From positions 1-34,435 of the forward strand of contig JAIOJQ010000040.1 in assembly GCA_019911865.1 (NCBI GenBank): a stretch of DNA of 34,435 nucleotides. Direction: 5' to 3'. Source of the stretch: Thermoanaerobaculia bacterium. Lineage in GTDB: Bacteria; Acidobacteriota; Thermoanaerobaculia; Multivoradales; JAGPDF01. The notes under the pieces were generated by a model. It saw nothing but the letters and a program-made list of their open reading frames with translations. It searched no databases and was not told where the DNA came from. Of the stretch, positions 11,873-20,300 are shown one piece after another (the first letter of the stretch is position 1; every line of letters begins with the position of its first letter). The position numbers and the translations under genes are program-made.

Positions 11873-14800
11873 TCAGCGACCGGTGCCGAACAGACCGAAG
11901 GCCGCCCAGAAGGAAGGGTGTGCGGTTTCCGGCCGCCGGGTGAGCGTGAGCTGGGCGCGTCGCAGCGCCTCGGCCGGTTCGATACCCTGCCGCAGCTGGG
12001 CGTAGAGCTCGGACGAAAGGGCCGCGGCGGCGCGGTCGCCGACCCGCCACTGGGTGGCCACCACGCCGCGGGCGCCGGCGAACCGGAAGGCGCGCACCAG
12101 ACCGAGCACCCCTTCGCCGGGCAGCTCCTCGCCGAGCGCCGTATCGCAGGCCGATAGCACGACCAGCCGGGCGTCGATGCGCAGCTGCTCGAAGATCTCC
12201 CAGGCCTGCAGAACGCCGTCTTCGGTCGAGTCGACTCCGGGCGCCGCGAGGGCGAGGCCACTGTCGAGCGGCGAGGCCGGGTCGACCAGGCCGTGACAGG
12301 CGAAGTGGAGATTCGAGACCCCTTCACCGAGCGCCTTGGCCCGCTCCTCGGTCGCACCTTCGCCGATCCAGACGGTCGCCGGACCCGGAAACAGAGCGCG
12401 GATGCGTTCAGCCTCCTCCCGGCTGCCGGCGAGTGGCTCGAGGCGGAGCCCGCGCTCGACGATCCCGGCCGACGGGCCGGACGGTCGCGACGGCCCCGTG
12501 AAGGGATCGGCGAAGGCGACCAGTTGCGGTGCGGCTTCGGTGCGCGGCCGCGCCTCGAGTTCGGTGAGGGCGGTCATCGAGTCGCCGTAGAAAACCGGAC
12601 GGAGGGCGACCAGCAGTTCGCCGTTGCCGGCTCCGGGGACCGCCAGGGCGGCGAACGGCAGGAAGTGCAGCGGACCGTCGGGGAGAACCAGGATCCGCCC
12701 GGCGGCGAGCACCCGGTCGGCGACCGGTCCCAGCAGTTGCCGCGAGAGCGTCGCCGCGCGCACTCGCCAGGTCGAGCGCCGGCTCGGCCGGGAGAGCTCG
12801 TCGCGCAGCTCCCGCACCCGGCGTTCGAGTTCAGCCCGGCCTGCGTCGAGCACGTGAAGCTCTGGACCGTGCTCGGCATCGACCGCGAACAGCCAGGTGC
12901 GCTCGCGGCCGACCACGTAAGAGAGCAGAAGCGTGTCCGCCGCCAGGGCGCGGCGGGTGCGGTCGGAATCGAGGGCCGCGGATCCGGCGAAAGGAGCGAT
13001 GCGCGGCGCCCGCTCGGCGATCAACCGGCGGACTTCGTTCAGCTCGCGCCGCGCTCCCGCGAACTCGGCGCGCTCCGCCTCGCCGTTCGACGCGGCTGCC
13101 TCGCGCCGCGCCTCGACGAGACGATGCCAGCGACTCTCCGCCATCTGCCGGCGGCGGTCGAGCTCGGCCGGCAACTCGCGCCACTGCAAGTCGCGACTCG
13201 CGACGAGCTCGCGCAGGCCGCGCGTGCGGTAGCGCTCCGAAACGTCGAACGCCCGTGCGACCTGCCCCGCGCGTGCCAGCAGGTCGATCTGATCGAGATA
13301 GACCTCGGCCCAGGCGGCGCGCGCTCGCGCTCTCTCCTCGATCGTGCCGCCGCCGCCGAGGGCTCCATCGAGCACGCGCTCGGCGCTCGCCAGCATCGCC
13401 AGGGCGGCCTCGTCGTTCCCGCGGGCCCGCCGCGCGCCGGCCAGCAGCCGGCGGGTCTCCGCCTCCTCGACATCCCCGGGAAGCTCGTCGAGCAGCAGGT
13501 CGAGCGCGCGGCCGAGCGTCTCCTCGGCGGCCGCTGCGTCGCCCGCATCGAGTGCCGCACGCCCGACCTCGGTGAGGATCCGGGCAACCAGAACCGAGCC
13601 CGGAGCGACGCGCTCTGCCTGGCGCAGGCTCGCCTCGCGCAGCGTCCGGGCCTCCCCGGCGTCCCCGTCTGCCGCGGTGACGTCGGCCAGGCCGAGCAGC
13701 ACGCCGGCGAGCTGATAGCTGTCGGGCGATTCGGCCTCGAGGACCTCGCGCGCGCGGGTGAGCCAGGCCCGGCGTTCGGCCGGATCGGCGGCGGCGCGGG
13801 AGAGCCCCTGGAGCGTGGAAACCCGGTCGACACCGAGGCCGAGCTCCTCCTTGATCGCGAGGGCGCGGTTGAAGTCGCGCTTCGCCCCGGCGCGGTCGCC
13901 GCGCGCCAGCCGGACCTCGGCGAGGCTGGTCAAGTTGTGGGCCACGTCGCGGCGGTTTCCCCAGTGCTCCTGCAGTCCGAGCGCGCGGCCGAGCAGCGCC
14001 TCGGCTTCGACCAAGTGCCCGCGGCTGAGATGCACGATGGCGAGGTTCGAGATCGCCCGCGCGAGCTCGACGCTGTCGGGACGCAGCTGCTCGTAGACCT
14101 CGATCGCGCGCCGGTAGTAAGCCTCGGCCTCGCCGAGAGAACCCTGACGCCAGGTCACGATACCGAGGTTGACCAGGCTGTAGGCGGTCTTGAGACCGCG
14201 AGGCGCTTCCCGTTCGCGGATCTCGAGCGCGCGCCGGTGGAAGCTCTCGCAGGCCGCGAGGTCGCCCCGGTTCCACGCCACCAGACCGAGGTCGTTGAAG
14301 CTCTCGGCCACCGGCAGGCCGTCCGGCGCGATCCGGGCCCGGATCGCGAGCCCGTCGCGGCCGAGCGCTTCGGCCTCGTCGAGCCGGTCCCGCCACCAGG
14401 CGATGCGCGCTGCGTTCTCGTAGGCACGGGCCAGCACGAGGCTTTCGGGTGCCGCCCGCCCATACGCCTCGAGGGACTCGCGGAAGGCCTCCGCGGCCTC
14501 TTCGAAGCGACTGGCGCGTTCGAAGGCGAAACCGCGACGTTCGAGGACGAGCGCCCGCTCGAACGGATCGCCGGAGACTTCGGCGAGCGCCTGCGCCTCG
14601 GCGAGGGCGCTTTGGGCCTCGTCGATCCAGTTGCGCCGCGCCGCGGCCTGGGCGCGCTCGAGGTCGAGCCAGAAGGCCCGCTCCGGCGCAGTGCTGCGCC
14701 ACTCGGCCGCGAGTTCGCTCCAGCCGGCGAGCGCCGCGCGGGCAGCCTCGTCATCGTCGCCGAGGCGCCGCCAGCCGGCGAGGAACCGTTCGAGGTCGGC

Positions 14801-15154
14801 CGGTTCGAACGGCGGGCGCGCCGCAAGCCCCCAGGTGCCCGGCTCGAGTTCGAGCGCCAGCCGGGTACCCGCCCGCTCGACCGTGAGCACGACGGGCACC
14901 CGGCTGCCGTGCTCGATCTGCACGCGGCCTGCGTCGAGGGGGGAGACGAAGCTCCCCGTGGCCGGCAGTGCCGCGGTCCCGCCGCTCGGCACGCTCCAGG
15001 CGAGCAACCGGTCCCCTTCGCGCACCCCGGCGCGGTCCGCTTCGAGGCGGGGCGCGAGATCGAGGACGAGGGCGCCGTCGGCGGCGAGCGCCGCGGTCGC
15101 CACCAACCCGGCGAGCAGCCCCGGCGCGAACGGCCGTAACCTTCCTGCGCACAT
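11873..15154 (-). CDS. Exported TPR-repeat CHAT-domain (caspase-like) peptidase with N-terminal PDZ-like region
   Basis: Signal peptide MCAGRLRPFAPGLLAGLVATAALAA; GVREGDRLLAW PDZ-like; multiple TPRs (e.g. AESFNDLGLVAWNRGDLAACESFHRRALEIRE); CHAT catalytic His/Cys in NLHFACHGLVD and RLVVLSACDTALGEELPGEGVLGLVRAFRFAGARGVVATQWRVGD. Confidence 0.93.
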   Translation of the reverse strand: MCAGRLRPFAPGLLAGLVATAALAADGALVLDLAPRLEADRAGVREGDRLLAWSVPSGGTAALPATGSFVSPLDAGRVQIEHGSRVPVVLTVERAGTRLALELEPGTWGLAARPPFEPADLERFLAGWRRLGDDDEAARAALAGWSELAAEWRSTAPERAFWLDLERAQAAARRNWIDEAQSALAEAQALAEVSGDPFERALVLERRGFAFERASRFEEAAEAFRESLEAYGRAAPESLVLARAYENAARIAWWRDRLDEAEALGRDGLAIRARIAPDGLPVAESFNDLGLVAWNRGDLAACESFHRRALEIREREAPRGLKTAYSLVNLGIVTWRQGSLGEAEAYYRRAIEVYEQLRPDSVELARAISNLAIVHLSRGHLVEAEALLGRALGLQEHWGNRRDVAHNLTSLAEVRLARGDRAGAKRDFNRALAIKEELGLGVDRVSTLQGLSRAAADPAERRAWLTRAREVLEAESPDSYQLAGVLLGLADVTAADGDAGEARTLREASLRQAERVAPGSVLVARILTEVGRAALDAGDAAAAEETLGRALDLLLDELPGDVEEAETRRLLAGARRARGNDEAALAMLASAERVLDGALGGGGTIEERARARAAWAEVYLDQIDLLARAGQVARAFDVSERYRTRGLRELVASRDLQWRELPAELDRRRQMAESRWHRLVEARREAAASNGEAERAEFAGARRELNEVRRLIAERAPRIAPFAGSAALDSDRTRRALAADTLLLSYVVGRERTWLFAVDAEHGPELHVLDAGRAELERRVRELRDELSRPSRRSTWRVRAATLSRQLLGPVADRVLAAGRILVLPDGPLHFLPFAALAVPGAGNGELLVALRPVFYGDSMTALTELEARPRTEAAPQLVAFADPFTGPSRPSGPSAGIVERGLRLEPLAGSREEAERIRALFPGPATVWIGEGATEERAKALGEGVSNLHFACHGLVDPASPLDSGLALAAPGVDSTEDGVLQAWEIFEQLRIDARLVVLSACDTALGEELPGEGVLGLVRAFRFAGARGVVATQWRVGDRAAAALSSELYAQLRQGIEPAEALRRAQLTLTRRPETAHPSFWAAFGLFGTGR

Positions 15155-15192
15155 GAGAGCGCCAGTGTATCCGCTCGTGATCGATCCAGGTA

Positions 15193-15221
15193 CGTTACAC
15201 TTCCCATCGATCCGTGTAACG
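15193..15221. promoter_or_regulatory. Perfect dyad CGTTACAC-N13-GTGTAACG in a divergent intergenic region (operator or paired promoter elements)
   Basis: cgttacac (15193-15200) and gtgtaacg (15214-15221), exact reverse complements, half-site centres 21 bp apart, between the CHAT gene (-) and the FG-GAP gene (+). Confidence 0.6.
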
Positions 15222-15296
15222 CGGGTGGCATCGGTGCGCCGTGTCACAGAGAAACCGAACAACCAGTTCCCGTCCTGCGGGGCCATGGAGGCAGCA

Positions 15297-16952
15297 ATGA
15301 GGAAGGTGGATTCGAGTTGGCGTCAGGTGGTACCCGGGCGGTTCCGGGCGACGCTCGCGGCACTGTTCGCGCTGCTGCTCGCCGCGGGTGCCGGAGCACA
15401 GGTCTGGCAGGTCGGCGAGCAGGGGCTGGTCGCCACGACCGGACCGCAGGACGGCGGGCAGTTCGGACAGGATCTCGCGAGCGGCGACTTCAACGGTGAC
15501 GGCTACCGCGATCTGGCGGTGGGTGCGCCCTTCTGGGACGGGCCGGTGACCAACGGCGGCCGGGTCCAGATCCACTTCGGCGGGTCGGCCGGACTGATGC
15601 CGCCGCTCGCCTCGTTCAGCGGCAGTCAGTCCCAGATGCGCCTCGGGGATGCCGTCGCCGCAGGCGACTTCGACGGCGACGGCGATGACGAGCTGGTCGT
15701 CGGCGCCCCCGGCTACGACTCCGGTGCGATCGTCGACTCCGGACGCCTCTTCGTCTTCGACTACTCGACCTCGACCGGCTGGAGCACCGACTTTTTCGAC
15801 CAGGGCGCCGGCGGCATGCCCGGGACGGCCGAGGCGGACGATCTGTTCGGCGAGGTCGTCGCCGTCGGAGACTTCAACGATGACGGCCGGGACGATCTGG
15901 CTGTCGGTGCCCCGCACGAGGACGGTCTGTTCGCCAACTCCGGCGGGGTCCTGGTCCTCTATGGCTCGGCCACCGGATTGACTTCGGCGGGAGCGGAATA
16001 CATCCTGCAGACTACGATCGCCGGACCCGAGCAGGCGGGGGCCGGCATGGGATTTGCTCTCGCGGCAGGCGACTTCGACGGCGACGACCTCTTCTACGAT
16101 CTCGCCGTGGGGGCTCCGAGCTTCGATCTCGGAGCGGTGGCGAACGCCGGCCAGGTCGCCGTCCTGAGGGGCAGTTCGGGCGGGCTGTCGACCACCGGAA
16201 TTTCGTTGCTCACCGACGCCTCCTTCGGCGGTGTCCTCGAAGCCGGAGACGACTTCGGCTGGGCGCTGGCCGCGGCCGACTTCAGCCGCACCGCGACCTG
16301 CTGGTTGGCCTTCAGCTGCCGCACCGACCTCGCCATCGGCATGCCGGGGCAGACGATTTCGGGGCAGACGAACGCCGGCCGGGTCGTGGTGGCTCTCGGC
16401 GAAGGGGGCGCCCAGCAGTTCACCCAGGGGACGCTCGTGCCGGCGGCCAGCGGCCCCGAAACCGACGACCGCTTCGGCTCGGTCCTGCTCAGCGAGTGGG
16501 TGACCTCAGCAGCGCTCGACGGGCCGAGCGCCGGCTTTCCGGGCGCCGACGACCTGGTCATCGGCGTTCCGGGCGAGGCCTGGGTGTCGACCTCGTACCA
16601 GGGAATCGTCCACCTGGTTTTCGGCAGCTCGACCGGGCTCAACAGCACTCCCGGCCAGTTCCGCCTCGCCGACGCCGGCCTGAGCGCCGCTCCCGCCGCG
16701 GCCTTCGACAACTTCGGCAACGCCCTGGCGCTCGGCCGGTTCAACGGCGGGGATTACGTCGATCTGGCGATCGGTGTCCTCGGCCGCGACGCCGGCGCGA
16801 TCGAGAACAACGGCCTCGTCCAGGTGATGTTCGGCGCGCTGTTCGCGGACGGCTTCGAGAGCGGCAGCAGCGGCAACTGGTCGGGCGTGGCCCCCCTGGC
16901 CGACTGGTCTCCCCTCGCCGTCGCGGAGGACGAGGCGGCCGGGGCGTTCTAG
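15297..16952 (+). CDS. Exported FG-GAP/integrin-alpha-like beta-propeller protein with DGFESG tag
   Basis: About seven repeats such as DFNGDGYRDLAVGAPFWDG, DFDGDGDDELVVGAPGYDSG, DFNDDGRDDLAVGAPHEDG; signal peptide ATLAALFALLLAAGAGAQ; near C-terminus LFADGFESGSSGNWSG. Alternative in-frame ATG at 15285. Confidence 0.9.
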   Translation: MRKVDSSWRQVVPGRFRATLAALFALLLAAGAGAQVWQVGEQGLVATTGPQDGGQFGQDLASGDFNGDGYRDLAVGAPFWDGPVTNGGRVQIHFGGSAGLMPPLASFSGSQSQMRLGDAVAAGDFDGDGDDELVVGAPGYDSGAIVDSGRLFVFDYSTSTGWSTDFFDQGAGGMPGTAEADDLFGEVVAVGDFNDDGRDDLAVGAPHEDGLFANSGGVLVLYGSATGLTSAGAEYILQTTIAGPEQAGAGMGFALAAGDFDGDDLFYDLAVGAPSFDLGAVANAGQVAVLRGSSGGLSTTGISLLTDASFGGVLEAGDDFGWALAAADFSRTATCWLAFSCRTDLAIGMPGQTISGQTNAGRVVVALGEGGAQQFTQGTLVPAASGPETDDRFGSVLLSEWVTSAALDGPSAGFPGADDLVIGVPGEAWVSTSYQGIVHLVFGSSTGLNSTPGQFRLADAGLSAAPAAAFDNFGNALALGRFNGGDYVDLAIGVLGRDAGAIENNGLVQVMFGALFADGFESGSSGNWSGVAPLADWSPLAVAEDEAAGAF

Positions 16953-17395
16953 GGCGAGCGCCGCGAGAGGAGGCCGCGGCCGAGAGGACGGGACGAATCG
17001 AGCGCCCGAAGCGTCGTCGGGACGACGAGCGGCAGGACGGCAACCACCAGGTGGACGTGGGTAGCGCCTCGCGCCTCGCGCCTTCCTCGACGGTTCGACC
17101 GTGAAACGGCAGCGTGCGGGCGGCCTTCCCGGGGTCAGCGGCAGATCCGGTTTCCGACGGCCCGAGCGGCATCCTTTCCGGCGGATGGATTCGACCGTTG
17201 CGGGCGTGTTCGTTGCCGAGCCGGGTGTGACCCACCGGTGCGGCACAGGCGACGAGCGGAATCCCGGTCGGTCGAAACTCGAGGTGGCGACCGGCGGACC
17301 GCGGGATGATCCGGCGACCCGGGCTGCCGTGCGCCTCGCGAGACACCGATCGGGAACCGTACCCTTCGCAGCCACGAGGGGTCTAAGCTCCTGCC

Positions 17396-20300
17396 ATGCG
17401 CCCTCCGACCCGTCTCGTCCGCTTCGCCGCCGCCCTCGGCGCCGTCACCGCCCTCGGCGCCGGCGCCTTCGCGCTCGCAGGACGCCCGGCCGACCCCGAT
17501 CCGACGCCCCCGGAGGATCCGCCGGCCGTGCGCGCCGACTGGCTCGAGGTCGACCGCCTGCTCTCCGAGCAGAAGCTGGCCGAGGCCGCGAAGCTCCTCG
17601 AGCACCTCGAAGCCGCCGCCCGCGAGCGCAGCGACGACCTCGGGCTCGCCAGGGTCCTGGTCCGCCAGACCCAGGTCGGCCTCGCCCTCGGCGGTTACGA
17701 GACCGCCGTCGAGGCACTGCGCGCCAGGGCCTGGCCGGAGGCGCCTCTCGCCCGCGCCACCGTCGAGCTCTACGACGCCCACGCCCTGCTCGGCTACCTC
17801 GACGCCTACGACTGGGAGATCCGCCGGCGCGAAAAAGTGGTCTCCGGCGAGGCGCTCGACCTCAAGCTGTGGACCGCCGACCAGATCGTCGCCGAGGCCG
17901 ACCGCGCCTTCGCCCGCGTCTGGGCGCAGCGCACGGCGCTCGGCGAACTCGCCCCGGACGCGCTCGCCGAACTGCACCCCAACGACTACCCCGAGGGGAT
18001 CCGCCCCACCCTGCGCGACGCCGTCGCCTACCTGTGGGCCGAGCGACTGGCCGACAGCGCGCACTGGTCGCCGCGGGAGAGTGCCGACCTCTGGAAGCTC
18101 GACCTCGACGCGCTCGCCGAGGGGCGCACCGTCGAGCCGACCCCCGAGCGGCTGTCGGACCCCGACCTGCACCCGCTCGAGAAGCTCGCCGCGATCCTCG
18201 GCGACCTCGAGCGCTGGCACCGCGGCCGCGGCGAGCGGGGCGCGACGCTCGAGGCGAAGCTCGAGCGGATCTCCAGCCTCCACGACGCCTTCACCGCCGA
18301 GGAGGACCGCGGCGCGCTCGCGGCCGCGCTCGAGCAGTCGCTCGGCGAGTTCCGTTCCGACCCCTGGTGGTCGATGGCCATGGCGCGCCTTGCCGGGATG
18401 ATCCAGCAGGGAGGGTCGACCGGCCTCGCCATCCGCCAGCGATCGGTGTCGCTCGCCTGCGGCCCGGACCCCGACCTCTGCTCGACCGCGCCGGCCGTGG
18501 TCGCGCGCGCCCTGGCGCTGGCGGGGGAGAAGGCCTATCCGCGCTCGCCCGGCGCCGAGGCCTGCCGCGTCGTGCGCGACGAGATCGAGGCGCCGTCCTA
18601 CGAGCTCCAGGCGATGGCGATCGACGCCGCCGACCGGCGCTCGATCGAGGTCTCCCATCGGAATCTCCCCGCGCTCCACCTGCGCGCCTACCGGCTGCCC
18701 GACGAGCGCTTCGACGCGAAGCCGGTGACCTGGGGCGGCTGGAATCAGGACCGCGTGCGGGCCGTGCTGCGCGGCGCGCCGGCGGCAAGCTGGAAGGTCG
18801 ACCTGCCGGCGACGGCGGACTACCGCGACCATCGCACCTTCACCACGCCGCCGCTTGCCGGACGCGGCCGCTTCCTCGTCGTTGCCTCGGCCGACCCCGG
18901 CTTCCGCCGCGACAGCAACCTGCGCCAGGCGGTCGAGCTGCGGCTCTCGGACCTGGTCGTGCTACGCGACCCGGCGTTCGGCTATGCCCCCGGCGCCGAC
19001 GCGATCCGCGTCGTCTCCGGCGCGACCGGCGCGCCGATCGCCGGCGCCGAGGCGACCCTCTACCGCTGGCAGTGGGAGAAGCGGCCGGAAAAGGTCGAAA
19101 CCCGCATCACCGACGCCGACGGCCTCGCCCGCTTCGAGCTGCCGCCGGGCGGCGACGGCCGCGGCATCGCGGTCGTCGTCCGCCACGGCGGCGACGAGGC
19201 GGTCTGGTCGCAAGGGTACTGGTGGCGGCCGACCTCGCCGCCGGGATCGTCGGCGGGCGCGCTGGTCTTCACCGATCGCGCCATCTACCGACCGGGGCAG
19301 AAGCTGCTCTGGAAGATCCTGGTCTACGAAGGGGAGGCCGCCAAGGGGAGCTTCCGCGCCGTCGGCGGCCGCGATCACGTCGTCGAGCTGCGCGACCCGA
19401 ACGGCGAAGTCGTCGCCACCGGCGAGGCGAAGACCAACGACTTCGGCACCGCCGCCGGCGAGCTCGAGATCCCGACCGGACGGCTGCTCGGCAACTGGAC
19501 GCTGCGCAGCAGCGCCAACGGTTCGGCCTCGATCGCGGTGGAGGAGTACAAGCGGCCGACCTTCGAAGTGTCGCTCGAGGCGCCCGCCGGCGAGCCGCGC
19601 CTCAACCGTCCACTCGAAGTCCCCGGCGAGGCCCGCTACTACTTCGGCCTGCCGGTCGCCTCCGGCAAGGTCTCGTGGCGCGTCGTGCGCGCGCCGATGT
19701 GGGAGTGGGCGCGCCACGGCTGGTTCTGGCGGCCGCCGGCGCCGCCGCGGACGATCGCGTCGGGCTCGGCCGAGCTCGACGCCGAGGGCAAGTTCACCGT
19801 CCGCTTCACCCCCGAGGCCGACGAGCGCGAGCGCGATGCCTGCGGCTGCTACCGCTTCACCGTCGAAACCGAGATCACCGACGAGGGGGGAGAGACCCGC
19901 TCCGCCGCGCGCTCGATCGCCATCGGCTGGGTCGGCGTGACGCTGGCGGTCGACGGCGACCCGTTCCTGGTCGGCCCGCAGAGCCCCACCGAGTGGACCG
20001 TGCGCCGCCGCTCGCTCGACGGCGAAGCGCGCGCCGGTACGACCACCTGGCGGCTGGTCGAGCTCGCGCAGCCGGCGCGGGCGCCCCTGCCGGCCGAGCT
20101 GCCGCGGCCGGTCGATCCCGACCTCGAGCGCTGGGCGACGCCGGGTGATCGCCTGCGGCCGCGGTGGGAGGGCGCCCCCGACTCCGCGCAACTGCTCGCC
20201 GGCTGGAACGAGGCGCGCGAAGTCGGACGCGGCACGCTGGCCCACGGCGAGGACGGCGCGGCAACGCTGGCGCTCGGCGAGCTCGCCGCCGGCGCCTACC

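Noticed and set aside
12293-15139. 948-aa plus-strand ORF opposite the CHAT gene
   Set aside because: Same shadow-ORF composition; the minus strand encodes a convincing TPR-CHAT protein.
11873-15154. Craspase-type (type III-E CRISPR) TPR-CHAT
   Set aside because: No CRISPR array, Cas7-11/gRAMP or other cas gene in the window; the protein has a signal peptide and a PDZ-like domain instead.
15242-15274. ECF41-like promoter TGTCACA...CGTC upstream of the FG-GAP gene
   Set aside because: Spacing is 22 nt rather than about 16, and the local sigma factor lacks the ECF41 C-terminal extension.
17353-17386. ECF-type promoter GGAACC...GTCTAA upstream of A2M
   Set aside because: Spacer of about 22 nt is too long for an ECF promoter, and the site is almost on top of the ATG.
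17101-20148. 1015-aa plus-strand ORF overlapping A2M in another frame
   Set aside because: Arg/Pro-rich frame-shifted translation of the A2M gene, typical of high GC.
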